DNA of 64,000 bases from Saccharopolyspora ipomoeae. Lineage in GTDB: Bacteria > Actinomycetota > Actinomycetes > Mycobacteriales > Pseudonocardiaceae. The notes beneath the pieces are model-generated. The model saw only the letters and a program-made list of their open reading frames with translations, ran no database searches and was not told where the DNA came from. Where the stretch lies: the NCBI RefSeq assembly GCF_029952525.1, contig NZ_JASAOF010000026.1, positions 1 to 64,000 on the forward strand, in the 5' to 3' direction. The translations under genes and the position numbers were made by a program. Numbering within the stretch: position 1 is the first letter of the stretch; each line of letters begins with the position of its first letter. Below are positions 24,077 through 38,178 of the stretch, piece after piece.

Positions 24077-25057
24077 ATGACTTTTCCGACGGCGTTGGGC
24101 TTGCCGCCCGAGCGCACCGAGCACGTGATCCGCTGCGCCGGGCTCGCCCCGTCGCTGCACAACCGGCAGCCGTGGCTGTTCCGGCTCGGCGAACACGTCA
24201 TCGAGGTGCACGCCGATCCGCAGCGGCGGTTGCCCGCCACCGATCCCGACGACCGCGAGCTGCGCCTGTCGTGCGGGGCGGCGTTGCTGAACCTGCGGCT
24301 GGCGCTGGAGCACGAGGGCCTGCGGCCGGTGGTCGACCCGCCCTCGTCGATGAGCGCGCCGACGGTGCTCGCGGAGGTACGCGACGGGGGCCGGGCCGAG
24401 CAGGCCCCGGCCGAGCGCGAGCTCCACGACGCGATCCCGCGTCGCCGCACCAACCGCCGCCCGTTCCAGGAGATCCCCGTGTCGACCACCGACCGGCACG
24501 CGCTGATCAACGCCGCGCAGCGGGAGCAGGGATGGCTGCACGTGCTGGCCCGCACCGAGCTCGACGCCTTCGCCGAGCTGGCGCAGCGGGCGCACCGGGT
24601 CCAGCTCGACGACGAGCGCTTCCGCGCGGAGCTGGAGCGCTGGACCGGGCGTTCGCGACAGGTGAGCGAAGGGGTTCCGACGGCCTCCGCCGGTCCTCGC
24701 CCGGAGCCCCAGGACCTGTGGGTGGTGCGGGACTTCTCGGGCGGTTCGGCTCCGGAACGAGTGGCGGGCAAGGACTTCGAGCGCGATCCGCTGCTGGCGG
24801 TGCTGTGCTCGCACCACGACAGCCGCGCCGACGACGTCCGGGCCGGTCAGGCGATGCAGCGGGTGCTGCTCACGGCCTGCGCGCACGGCCTGTCGGCCTC
24901 GCTGCTGTCGCAGGTCGTCGAGGTGCAGGACACGCGCGACGAGCTGCGCCGGATGCTGGGCGGTTCGCTGCACCCGCAGGCCGTGCTGCGCTTCGGCTAC
25001 GGCTCCCCCGTGCCGGAGACACCGCGCCGCGATCCGGCGGATCTGCTGTTCGACTGA
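24077..25057 (+). CDS. Acg-type nitroreductase-fold protein
   Basis: A 326-residue protein of the Acg subfamily of the nitroreductase fold (APSLHNRQPWLFRL near the N-terminus, SCGAALLNLRLALEHEG, RRRTNRRPF, and DVRAGQAMQRVLLTACAHGLSASLLSQ in the second half). Mycobacterial Acg (Rv2032) is a DosR-regulated dormancy protein that binds flavin but lacks an open active site. This copy lies 22 kb from a DevR/HRP1 operon, so membership of a dormancy regulon is possible. The ATG at 24077 has GAGGGG upstream; no clear DevR box was found before it. Confidence 0.87.
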   Translation: MTFPTALGLPPERTEHVIRCAGLAPSLHNRQPWLFRLGEHVIEVHADPQRRLPATDPDDRELRLSCGAALLNLRLALEHEGLRPVVDPPSSMSAPTVLAEVRDGGRAEQAPAERELHDAIPRRRTNRRPFQEIPVSTTDRHALINAAQREQGWLHVLARTELDAFAELAQRAHRVQLDDERFRAELERWTGRSRQVSEGVPTASAGPRPEPQDLWVVRDFSGGSAPERVAGKDFERDPLLAVLCSHHDSRADDVRAGQAMQRVLLTACAHGLSASLLSQVVEVQDTRDELRRMLGGSLHPQAVLRFGYGSPVPETPRRDPADLLFD

Positions 25058-25060
25058 AAA

Positions 25061-25097
25061 CGGCGCTGCACCCGACCTTTCGCCGGATGCAGCGCCG
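25061..25097 (+). terminator. Hairpin terminator after Acg-type gene
   Basis: CGGCGCTGCA (25061-25070) pairs perfectly with TGCAGCGCCG (25088-25097). It is preceded by AAAA and followed by AATTT, consistent with a bidirectional terminator three bases past the stop codon. Confidence 0.8.
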
Positions 25098-25140
25098 AAT
25101 TTCCCTGCGGCGCAGGCGCCGTTGCCCGCGCGATACACGG

Positions 25141-25191
25141 CCAGCCGTGAGCCTCCCGGGAGTGGTGGGGGGCCGGGAGACTCACGGCTGG
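25141..25191 (-). terminator. Strong hairpin terminator after ahcY (end of betaine/methyl-cycle operon)
   Basis: Arms 25141-25159 and 25173-25191 pair at 18 of 19 positions around a 13-base loop. The hairpin begins 4 bases past the ahcY stop and marks the end of the five-gene operon. Confidence 0.85.
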
Positions 25192-25195
25192 TTGC

Positions 25196-26656
25196 TCAGT
25201 AGCGGTAGTGCTCGGGCTTGTAGGGGCCCTCGACGTCGACGCCGATGTAGGCCGCCTGCTCCTTGGTGAGCTTGGTCAGCTTCACACCCAGCGCGTCCAG
25301 GTGCAGACGAGCGACCTTCTCGTCCAGGTGCTTGGGCAGCACGTAGACGTCCTTGCCGTACTCGCCCGGCTTGGTGAACAGCTCGATCTGCGCGATCGTC
25401 TGGTTGGTGAAGCTGTTCGACATCACAAACGACGGGTGACCCGTGGCGTTGCCCAGGTTCAGCAGACGACCCTCCGACAGCACGATGATGCTGTGCCCGT
25501 CGGCGAAGGTGTACTCGTGCACCTGCGGCTTGATCTCCTGCTTGGTCACACCCGGGGTCTTCTCCAGACCCGCCATGTCGATCTCGTTGTCGAAATGACC
25601 GATGTTGCCCACGATCGCCTGGTGCTTCATCTTGGCCATGTGCTCGGCCTTGATGATGTCGTAATTACCCGTCGTCGTGATGAAGATGTCCGCGTACTCC
25701 ACGACATCCTCAAGCGTCTTGACCTCGTAGCCCTCCATCGCGGCCTGCAGCGCGCAGATCGGGTCGATCTCGGTCACGATCACCCGAGCACCCTGACCCC
25801 GCAACGACTCCGCCGAGCCCTTGCCGACGTCACCGAAACCGCAGATCACCGCGACCTTACCGCCGATGAGCACATCGGTGGCCCGGTTGATGCCATCCAC
25901 CAGCGAGTGACGGCAGCCGTACTTGTTGTCGAACTTCGACTTCGTCACCGAGTCGTTGACGTTGATCGCCGGGAACAGCAGCTCCTCGGACTTCACCAGC
26001 TCGTAGAGCTTGTGAACACCCGTGGTCGTCTCCTCGGTCACACCCTTGATCTCAGCCGCGAGCTTGGTGAACCGCTGCTTGTCGTTCTCCAACGACTTGC
26101 GCAACGTCGACAGGACGACCTTGAACTCCTCCGGATCATCCGCACTCGGCTGCGGCACCGCACCCGCGGCCTCGAACTCCACACCCTTGTGCACCAGCAG
26201 CGTCGCGTCGCCACCATCGTCGAGGATCATGTTGGCGACCTTGCCGTCACCGAAGTCCCACAGCTGATCGGTGCACCACCAGTAGTCCTCCAGCGTCTCG
26301 CCCTTCCACGCGAACACCGGAACACCAGCAGGCTTCTCCGGGGTGCCGTTCGGGCCGACGACGACCGCGGCGGCGGCCTCGTCCTGAGTGGAGAAGATGT
26401 TGCAGGACACCCAACGCACATCCGCACCCAGAGCGACCAGAGTCTCGATCAGCACAGCCGTCTGCACCGTCATGTGCAACGAACCCGCGATCCGGGCGCC
26501 CTTGAGCGGCTGGGAGCCGGCGTATTCCTTCCGCGTAGCCATCAGACCCGGCATCTCGTGCTCGGCCAGGCGGATCTGGTGACGACCGGCTTCGGCCAGC
26601 GCCAGGTCCTTCACGGCGAACTCGAGGCCGTTGACCTTCTGCAGCTTGACGCTCAT
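25196..26656 (-). CDS. ahcY: Adenosylhomocysteinase
   Basis: A 486-residue NAD-dependent enzyme that splits S-adenosylhomocysteine into homocysteine and adenosine, relieving product inhibition of methyltransferases. Characteristic blocks are RIAGSLHMTVQTAVLIETL, CNIFSTQDEAAAA, VNDSVTKSKFDNKYGCRHS, the NAD loop CGFGDVGKGSAE and the C-terminal KPEHYRY. The length includes the insertion typical of actinobacterial enzymes. AGAAGGGAAG precedes the ATG. It is the last gene of the operon, 48 bp after metH, and supplies homocysteine to MetH and adenosine to AdoK. Confidence 0.97.
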   Translation of the reverse strand: MSVKLQKVNGLEFAVKDLALAEAGRHQIRLAEHEMPGLMATRKEYAGSQPLKGARIAGSLHMTVQTAVLIETLVALGADVRWVSCNIFSTQDEAAAAVVVGPNGTPEKPAGVPVFAWKGETLEDYWWCTDQLWDFGDGKVANMILDDGGDATLLVHKGVEFEAAGAVPQPSADDPEEFKVVLSTLRKSLENDKQRFTKLAAEIKGVTEETTTGVHKLYELVKSEELLFPAINVNDSVTKSKFDNKYGCRHSLVDGINRATDVLIGGKVAVICGFGDVGKGSAESLRGQGARVIVTEIDPICALQAAMEGYEVKTLEDVVEYADIFITTTGNYDIIKAEHMAKMKHQAIVGNIGHFDNEIDMAGLEKTPGVTKQEIKPQVHEYTFADGHSIIVLSEGRLLNLGNATGHPSFVMSNSFTNQTIAQIELFTKPGEYGKDVYVLPKHLDEKVARLHLDALGVKLTKLTKEQAAYIGVDVEGPYKPEHYRY

Positions 26657-26704
26657 GACTTCCCTTCTGTTTCTTTCTGATCGGCAGCTGATGGAACAGC
26701 GGAA

Positions 26705-30271
<3,567 letters not shown>

Positions 30272-30289
30272 GCCGCTACTCCCCGTTCG

Positions 30290-31264
30290 TCAGCGCAGCT
30301 TCGGCCCGATTTCGGCCGCCGCTTCGTCGCCGTAGGCCTCGGCGATGCGGGCCAGGAACGAGTCCTTTTCCACGTCGTACTCCTGCGGACCGTCGGTCTC
30401 CAGCGAGACGGTCGCCAGGGTGCAGCCCAGCTGCAGCGACCGCTCCAGGCTCAGACCGCCCTTGAGCCCGGCGAGGAAGCCGGCGCGAAGCGCGTCGCCG
30501 ACGCCGGTCGGGTCACCCTTCTGCTTCTCCTTCGGGGGCTCGACCAGCAGCGTCTCCTCGCCCTTGGCCTTGACCTGGACGCCCTTCGGGCCGAGCGAGG
30601 TGACCCACTTGCCGACGCGGCCGAGGACCTCGTCCTCGGTCCAGCCGGTGCTCTGCAGCAGCAGGCCGTGCTCGTACTCGTTGGTGAACAGGTACTGCGC
30701 GCCGTCCACGAGTTTACGGATGTCGTCGCCTTCCATGCGGGCCAGCTGCTGGCCCGGGTCGGCGAGGAAGTTGTAGCCGCGGTCCCGGCACTCCTGGGTG
30801 TGCCGCACCATCGCTTCGGGGTCGTTCGCCGAGATGACGACGATGTCGAGACCGCCGAGGCGCTCGGCGACGGGCTTGAGCTCGATCTCCCGGGCCTCGC
30901 TCATCGCACCGGGGTAGAACGACGCGATCTGGTTGTGGTCGGCGTCGGTGGTGCACAGGAACCGAGCGGTGTGCTTGGTCTCGGAGACGTGCACGGACTC
31001 GGTGTCCACGCCGTGCCGCTCCAGCCACGAGCGATAGTCGTTGAAGTCCTGGCCGACCGCGCCCACCAGCGTCGAGGTCACGCCCAGCTTGCCGAGGCCG
31101 AAGGTGATGTTGCCGGCGATCCCGCCGCGGCGCACCTCCAGCTCGTCGACCAGGAACGACAGCGAGACCTGCTCCAGCCGGTCGGCCACGAGCTGCTCGG
31201 TGATCCTACCGGGGTAGGACATCAGGTGGTCGGTGGCGATCGAACCGGTCACCGCAATCCGCAC
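30290..31264 (-). CDS. adoK: Adenosine kinase (PfkB family, Rv2202c type)
   Basis: A 324-residue ribokinase-fold kinase converting adenosine to AMP. ITVTGSIATDHLM-like N-terminus, SFLVDELEVRRGGIAGNITFGLGKLG, ANDPEAMVRHTQECR and the catalytic DPTGVGDALRAGFLAG correspond closely to mycobacterial AdoK. The GTG at 31264 is chosen because AAGGAG lies 9 bases upstream and gives the same length as that enzyme; a GTG 18 bp earlier lies before that site. In the operon it removes adenosine, which would otherwise reverse the adenosylhomocysteinase reaction. Confidence 0.95.
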   Translation of the reverse strand: MRIAVTGSIATDHLMSYPGRITEQLVADRLEQVSLSFLVDELEVRRGGIAGNITFGLGKLGVTSTLVGAVGQDFNDYRSWLERHGVDTESVHVSETKHTARFLCTTDADHNQIASFYPGAMSEAREIELKPVAERLGGLDIVVISANDPEAMVRHTQECRDRGYNFLADPGQQLARMEGDDIRKLVDGAQYLFTNEYEHGLLLQSTGWTEDEVLGRVGKWVTSLGPKGVQVKAKGEETLLVEPPKEKQKGDPTGVGDALRAGFLAGLKGGLSLERSLQLGCTLATVSLETDGPQEYDVEKDSFLARIAEAYGDEAAAEIGPKLR

Positions 31265-31286
31265 TTTGAATAACTCCTTCACCAGG

Positions 31287-31333
31287 GCAGGCTGCGGGAC
31301 ACGGCCATTTCTGGGCGGCGCCCCGCAGCCTGC
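31287..31333 (-). terminator. Intercistronic hairpin between metK and adoK
   Basis: GCAGGCTGCGGG and its exact complement form a 12-bp stem (31287-31298 / 31322-31333) with a 23-base loop, 22 bp before the adoK start. It lies in mid-operon, so it may attenuate or stabilise the mRNA instead of ending transcription. It does not match an SAH- or SAM-riboswitch pattern I know. Confidence 0.6.
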
Positions 31334-31357
31334 GACAGCTTCGTCGGTTTTGGTGGC

Positions 31358-32560
31358 TTACAGACCGGCAGCGGCCTTGAGGGCCGCGGCGCGGTCGGTG
31401 TTCTCCCACGGCAGGTCGACGTCGCTGCGCCCGAAGTGACCGTAAGCCGCGGTCGGGGCGTAGATGGGCCGAAGGAGGTCGAGGTCACGCACGATCGCGC
31501 CGGGGCGCAGGTCGAAGACCTCGTTGATGGCGGCCTGGATCTTGACCGGGTCGACGTTCTCGGTGCCGAAGGTCTCGACGAACAGGCCGACCGGGGCGGC
31601 CTTGCCGATCGCGTAGGCGACCTGGACCTCGATGCGGCCGGCCAGACCGGCGGCGACCGCGTTCTTGGCCACCCAGCGCATGGCGTAGGCCGCGGAGCGG
31701 TCCACCTTCGACGGGTCCTTGCCCGAGAAGGCGCCACCACCGTGGCGGGCCATGCCGCCGTAGGTGTCGACGATGATCTTCCGGCCGGTCAGACCGGCGT
31801 CGCCCATCGGGCCACCGAGGACGAAGCGGCCGGTCGGGTTGATCAGGACGCGGGCGTCGCTCGCGTCCAGACCGGCGCGCTCCAGCTCCGGAGCGATGAC
31901 GTGCTTCTGGATGTCGCCGACCAGCTGGCCGTCGAGGTCGATCTCCTCGGCGTGCTGGGTCGACAGCACCACGGTGTCCAGGCGCACGGCCTGGTCGCCC
32001 GCGTACTCGACGGTGACCTGGGTCTTGCCGTCGGCGCGCAGGTACGGCAGCGTGCCGTCCTTGCGCACGTTGGTCAGCCGACGCGACATGCGGTGCGCCA
32101 AGGTGATCGGCAGCGGCGCCAGCTCGTCGGTGTCGTTGCAGGCGTAGCCGAACATGAGGCCCTGGTCGCCGGCGCCCTGCTTGGCGATCTCGTCCTCGCT
32201 GCCCTCGACGCGCTTCTCGTGCGCCTCGTCGACGCCCTGCGCGATGTCCGGGGACTGCTTGCCGATCGCGACGTTGACACCGCAGGTCTCGCCGTCGAAT
32301 CCCTTGATCGAGGAGTCGTAGCCGATCTCCAGGATCTTCTCCCGAACCAGGCTCGGGACGTCGATGTTGGCCTTCGTGGTGACCTCACCGGCGACGTGCA
32401 CCTGGCCGGTGGTGACCATGGTTTCCACCGCGACGCGGGACTTCGGGTCCTGGGCCAGGTAGGCGTCCAGGATCGAGTCGCTGATCGCGTCGCACATCTT
32501 GTCGGGGTGGCCCTCGGTCACCGACTCACTGGTGAACAACCGGCGGTTGATCTCACTCAC
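31358..32560 (-). CDS. metK: S-adenosylmethionine synthetase
   Basis: A 400-residue enzyme making S-adenosylmethionine from methionine and ATP. Signature blocks are SVTEGHPDKMCDAISD near the N-terminus, GAGDQGLMFGYA, and GGGAFSGKDPSKVDRSAAYAMR. The start is GTG with AGGAG six bases upstream. It is the second gene of the operon, 74 bp after the glycine methyltransferase fusion, and regenerates the methyl donor consumed three times per betaine. The gap before it contains small palindromes but no firm promoter. Confidence 0.97.
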   Translation of the reverse strand: MSEINRRLFTSESVTEGHPDKMCDAISDSILDAYLAQDPKSRVAVETMVTTGQVHVAGEVTTKANIDVPSLVREKILEIGYDSSIKGFDGETCGVNVAIGKQSPDIAQGVDEAHEKRVEGSEDEIAKQGAGDQGLMFGYACNDTDELAPLPITLAHRMSRRLTNVRKDGTLPYLRADGKTQVTVEYAGDQAVRLDTVVLSTQHAEEIDLDGQLVGDIQKHVIAPELERAGLDASDARVLINPTGRFVLGGPMGDAGLTGRKIIVDTYGGMARHGGGAFSGKDPSKVDRSAAYAMRWVAKNAVAAGLAGRIEVQVAYAIGKAAPVGLFVETFGTENVDPVKIQAAINEVFDLRPGAIVRDLDLLRPIYAPTAAYGHFGRSDVDLPWENTDRAAALKAAAGL

Positions 32561-32634
32561 GACTGCTCCTCACCTCACAAGCTTTGCAGCTTTGATCCTT
32601 GCGTACGGTAGTCAGGTTGGTTACCAGGGGGGAC

Positions 32635-34335
<1,701 letters not shown>

Positions 34336-34569
34336 TTTCACTCCCACCACTCACGTTGGTCATGCGCCACCCACGAACTTCAGGCATGCGCAAATCCGTG
34401 CCCCGAGCATGTGTCTCGCGGCCGTGCGGGTCGCCACTGCGAAAAAAGGCAACACCTCCGACCGGCGCGGGCAGCCGAGAAAACGCTCAAGGCCGCAACA
34501 CCAACGCCGATCACACTCGGTCGGCACCCTTGCCCACCGGCGCAACGCATTTCCGTGCGTCGCTTAACC

Positions 34570-34597
34570 AACCTAGGCGAAGGAGATCACGAAGCAA
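34570..34597 (-). promoter_or_regulatory. Candidate promoter of the betaine operon
   Basis: On the minus strand TTGCTT (34597-34592), a 16-base spacer and TAGGTT (34575-34570) resemble a -35/-10 pair. This would give a leader of about 225 bases before the fusion gene. No start-site data support it. Confidence 0.35.
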
Positions 34598-34617
34598 GCG
34601 TACAAACGTGTGACGGT

Positions 34618-34638
34618 AATCACCGCAATGCGATGATT
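34618..34638. promoter_or_regulatory. Imperfect palindrome upstream of betaine operon
   Basis: AATCACCGCA-A-TGCGATGATT pairs at 9 of 10 positions and lies just upstream of the candidate -35. It is a plausible regulator-binding site of unknown family. Confidence 0.4.
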
Positions 34639-34653
34639 GCGTGATTCCCATTG

Positions 34654-34666
34654 TCACCCTGGGTGA
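34654..34666. promoter_or_regulatory. Perfect 13-bp palindrome upstream of betaine operon
   Basis: TCACCCTGGGTGA has perfect 6-bp arms and is followed by an A-run. It could be a second operator in the divergent control region. Confidence 0.4.
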
Positions 34667-35275
34667 AAAAATGCGCGATCACCAGCGCAGATTCAAGATG
34701 ATTTTGAACCCGATAACGATCACGTGAGTGCAACAAAATCTTGGAAGATGTACACTGACGCGCGCCCGATATAGCACAATGTTCGCGCTATTTCAAGAGT
34801 TCCGATCGACAAAGATTCGACGAATCTGTTGAATAGCCGATGCGGCGGTTGACTTTTTGCTCCTCGCGCTACTTGCATCGAAGAGCGGAGCACGGATGTT
34901 ACGGCGTTCACCGCCCGAGCGCCATAACTTTTTCCCCAGTATCAGTCAATCGGTGCATCCACCTCGTCCGCGCAGAACCGATCCAGCACTCGCGCACCGC
35001 CTCCCACCAGCCACGATGCCGGAACCCCCGGCTCGCCGACGCGGCTTCTCCGGGCCGGGAAATCGTCATCCCGAGCCCCCTGCGCGCCCCCGAGGCGATG
35101 GTGATCTTGCGCGCGGTGCTCCGTCGAACCGTTCCGGGCACCAGCCCAACGGGTGGACCGGTTGCTCCGATGTGCGGGTTTCGGCTCGTCCTCGTTGACG
35201 GCTCGTTCGGTTGTGGTCATTGTTGTTGATTACTGGTGATTTTCTTTCGGAATTTCCGGCGTCAAGGAGGACTCC

Positions 35276-37084
35276 GTGTTCCGACCTGTCACGACGATTG
35301 CCACCGCACTCCTGCTGACCCTCTCCGGAGCACCCGCATCGATGGCCACCGCCGCACCGGCCTGGCGACCCCAGGACCCACCGCTGACCACGCCCTGGAC
35401 CGACCAGGTCGGCCCGGACAACGCCCTGCCCGAGTACCCCCGCCCGCAGCTGACCCGCGAGCGCTGGCTCAACCTCAACGGCCTGTGGGACTACACCGGC
35501 GGCGACCACGCCCGCGAGCAGATACTCGTCCCCTACCCGCCCGAGTCGGCCCTGTCGGGCGTGCAGCGCCACGACGACCGGATGGTCTACGAGCGCTCCT
35601 TCGAGGTGCCCGCCGACTGGTCCGGGCAGCGGCTGATCCTGCACTTCGGAGCCGTCGACCAGCGCGCCGAGGTCTCGGTCAACGGCAGGCAGGTGGCCGT
35701 GCACGAGGGCGGCTACACCGCCTTCGAGGCCGACATCACCGACGCCGTGCGCCCCGGTGAGCCGCAGCGGCTCACCGTCGCCGTCTCGGACGGCAACGAG
35801 ACCGCCCCCCACCCGCTGGGCAAGCAGCGCAACGACCCCGGCGGGATCCTCTACACCGGCGCCTCGGGCATCTGGCAGACGGTGTGGCTCGAACCCGTCG
35901 CCCCGGAGCACGTCACCGGTCTGGACATCACCCCGGACCTGACCGGCTTCGACCTCGCCGCCGAGACCTCCGCCGCCGACGGGGCTCAGGTCGAGGTCGC
36001 GGTGCGCGACGCCGGGGGAACCGAGGTCACCCGCACCACCGGACCGGCCGATCAGCCGGTGCGCGTGGACGTCCCGCAACCGCACCTGTGGACCCCGGAC
36101 GACCCCCACCTCTACGACCTGACCGTGCGGCTGCTCGGCGCCGACGGCGCGGTCCTCGACGAGGTCGGCAGCTACACGGGTCTGCGCACCACCGGTCTGG
36201 TCAACGACGAGCAGGGGCGGCCGCGGCTGGCCCTCAACGGGAAGATCGTCTTCCACCACGGTCCGCTGGACCAGGGCTACTGGCCGGACGGCATCTACAC
36301 CGCGCCGACCGACGAGGCGCTGCGGTTCGACCTGGACAAGACCAAGGAACTGGGCTTCAACACGGTCCGCAAGCACGTCAAGGTCGAGCCGGCGCGCTGG
36401 TACTACTGGGCCGACCGGCTCGGGCTGATGGTCTGGCAGGACATGCCGTCGCTGCCGATCGACCTGGACATCCCGCCGGAGGACAGCCCGCCGCCGTCGG
36501 AGGAGATGAAGGCGAACTACCGCGCCGAGTGGGTCGACATCATCGACCAGCTGCGCAGCTCGCCCTCCATCGTGGCGTGGGTGCCGTTCAACGAGGGCTG
36601 GGGCGAGTTCGACACCGCCGAGATCACCGACCTGACCCGGCGCACCGACCCGACCCGGCTGATCAACCCCTCCAGCGGCGTGAACTGCTGCTACTCGCTG
36701 CCCGACAGCGGCGCGGGGGACATCTACGACGACCACACCTACGTGGGGCCGGGCGCGCCGACCGTCGAGGACGGCCGGGCCGTCGTCGACGGCGAGTACG
36801 GCGGGCTGGGGCTGGCCGAGGAAGGGCACCTGTGGCCCGGCGAGCCCAGCGCCTACGAGATGACCGACAGCAGGGAGCAGCTGACCCGGCGCTACGGCGA
36901 GGTCAGCGACGAGCTGGCGCGCGTCATCGGGGCCAACGGCCTGTCGGCGGCGATCTACACCCAGACCACCGACGTGGAGAACGAGGTCAACGGCTTCCTC
37001 ACCTACGACCGCCAGGTCATGAAGCCGGACGTGGCCGCGGTGCGCGAGCACAACATCGCCGCGATCGAGGCGGGGAGCAGATGA
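35276..37084 (+). CDS. Secreted glycoside hydrolase family 2 enzyme
   Basis: A 602-residue exported glycosidase of the beta-galactosidase/mannosidase/glucuronidase type. A Sec signal peptide (about 1-28) is followed by the GH2 sugar-binding jelly roll (about 60-200), an Ig-like domain (about 205-300) and a TIM barrel. The acid/base Glu440 is in VPFNEGWGEF and the nucleophile Glu507 in VDGEYGGLG. The start is GTG after AAGGAGG. It overlaps the downstream aldose-epimerase region and is probably co-transcribed with it. The natural substrate is unknown. Confidence 0.92.
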   Translation: MFRPVTTIATALLLTLSGAPASMATAAPAWRPQDPPLTTPWTDQVGPDNALPEYPRPQLTRERWLNLNGLWDYTGGDHAREQILVPYPPESALSGVQRHDDRMVYERSFEVPADWSGQRLILHFGAVDQRAEVSVNGRQVAVHEGGYTAFEADITDAVRPGEPQRLTVAVSDGNETAPHPLGKQRNDPGGILYTGASGIWQTVWLEPVAPEHVTGLDITPDLTGFDLAAETSAADGAQVEVAVRDAGGTEVTRTTGPADQPVRVDVPQPHLWTPDDPHLYDLTVRLLGADGAVLDEVGSYTGLRTTGLVNDEQGRPRLALNGKIVFHHGPLDQGYWPDGIYTAPTDEALRFDLDKTKELGFNTVRKHVKVEPARWYYWADRLGLMVWQDMPSLPIDLDIPPEDSPPPSEEMKANYRAEWVDIIDQLRSSPSIVAWVPFNEGWGEFDTAEITDLTRRTDPTRLINPSSGVNCCYSLPDSGAGDIYDDHTYVGPGAPTVEDGRAVVDGEYGGLGLAEEGHLWPGEPSAYEMTDSREQLTRRYGEVSDELARVIGANGLSAAIYTQTTDVENEVNGFLTYDRQVMKPDVAAVREHNIAAIEAGSR

Positions 37085-37092
37085 GGAGACCG

Positions 37093-38100
37093 ATGAAGAT
37101 CAACAGACGCGGTGCGTTGCTGGGGGCCGCCGGTGCGGCCGGTGCGGCGGCGGTCCTGCCCGGGGCCGCCCAGGCCGCGCCCGCCGCTCCCCCGACCGCG
37201 AACGGCCGCCTCCACGAGATCGGCGCGGGACGGCATCGCGTCCTGGTCGGCGGAGTGGCGGCCACGGTTCTGTCGTGGACGGTCGACGGCCGGGAGATGC
37301 TGCTGACCCACGATCCCGAGGACGTCGGCGAGGGCTACCAGGGCAAGACGATCCTGCCGTGGGCCAACCGGATCGACCACGGCGCCTACACCTTCGAGGG
37401 CGAGGAGCTGCAGGTCGCGATCAACGAGCCGGAGCGCGACGCCGCGCTGCACGGGCTGATGAGCTTCGTGGAGTGGTCCCCGGTGTCGCACCGCGCGGAC
37501 TCGGTGGTGCTGGAGCACGTGCTGCCACCGGACTACGGCTACCCGTTCCGGCTGGCGTTCCGCATCGAGTTCCGAGTGGACGACCGCGGTTTCTCCAGCA
37601 CCCTGTCGGCCACCAACGTCGGGCGCGGCCCGGCCCCGTTCGGCACCGCCAACCACACCTACCTGGCGGCGGCTCCGGGAACCCGGATCGACGACATCGA
37701 GCTGGAGATCCCAGCCGACACCTACTACGTCGTCAACGACCGCCTCATCCCGACCGGCACGGCACCGGTGGAGGGCACCGAGTACGACTTCCGCTCGGCC
37801 AGGCCGATCGGGCGGACCACGATGGACACCGCCTTCACCGGACTGCACCACGAAGGCGGCGAAGCGGTGGTCCGGTTCCGGCGCCCGGACGTCGACGTGG
37901 AGCTGTGGGTCGACGAGTCCCACCACTACCTGCAGGTCTACACCGACGACGATCCGAGCACCGATCGCCCGGGCCGGCAGGGCCTCACCGTGGAACCGAT
38001 GACGTTGGCGCCCAACGCTTTCGTCACCGGCGACGGTCTGATCGTCCTCCAGCCGGGACGGACCCGCACCGGCACCTGGGGCTACCGCCTCGCCGAGTGA
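37093..38100 (+). CDS. Tat-exported aldose 1-epimerase
   Basis: A 335-residue galactose-mutarotase-like protein. The N-terminus INRRGALLGAAGAAGAAAVLPGAAQAAPA is a twin-arginine signal. Catalytic residues fit the family: His120 (ALHGLMSF), His188 (ANHTYL) and Glu301 (TVEPMT). It would interconvert anomers of sugars released by the neighbouring GH2 enzyme outside the cell. The ATG at 37093 has GAGGAG 5 bases upstream; another ATG at 37081 overlaps the GH2 stop (ATGA) and would add four residues. A very strong hairpin follows. Confidence 0.9.
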   Translation: MKINRRGALLGAAGAAGAAAVLPGAAQAAPAAPPTANGRLHEIGAGRHRVLVGGVAATVLSWTVDGREMLLTHDPEDVGEGYQGKTILPWANRIDHGAYTFEGEELQVAINEPERDAALHGLMSFVEWSPVSHRADSVVLEHVLPPDYGYPFRLAFRIEFRVDDRGFSSTLSATNVGRGPAPFGTANHTYLAAAPGTRIDDIELEIPADTYYVVNDRLIPTGTAPVEGTEYDFRSARPIGRTTMDTAFTGLHHEGGEAVVRFRRPDVDVELWVDESHHYLQVYTDDDPSTDRPGRQGLTVEPMTLAPNAFVTGDGLIVLQPGRTRTGTWGYRLAE

Positions 38101-38116
38101 TCTCACCGCCCGCGGT

Positions 38117-38162
38117 CTCGTGGGGGTGGGTGGTTTCAGCGGAAACCGCCCACCCCCGCGAG
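38117..38162 (+). terminator. Strong hairpin terminator after GH2-epimerase pair
   Basis: Arms 38117-38137 and 38142-38162 form a 21-bp stem in RNA, with two G-U pairs and a 4-base AGCG loop. It is 16 bp past the epimerase stop. Confidence 0.85.
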
Positions 38163-38178
38163 CGTTAGGGTGTGGCAC

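Larger units (their letters stand above)
34336..35275. other. Long AT-rich divergent regulatory region (no gene)
   Basis: These 940 bp separate the betaine operon from the divergent GH2 gene. I see no convincing gene: the few short frames lack codon bias and ribosome sites. About 34590-34870 is distinctly AT-richer than the rest of the window. It holds several small palindromes, including AGATTCGACGAATCT at 34813-34827. It most likely contains the promoters and operators of the betaine operon and perhaps a long leader; a small RNA cannot be excluded. Confidence 0.6.

Noticed and set aside
31265..31357. SAH or SAM riboswitch in the methyl-cycle operon
   Set aside because: The hairpin does not show the conserved core sequences I know for those riboswitches, and it is in mid-operon.
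34720..35229. Short frames on both strands in the region upstream of the betaine operon
   Set aside because: AT-rich non-coding composition, no ribosome sites and no recognisable protein features.
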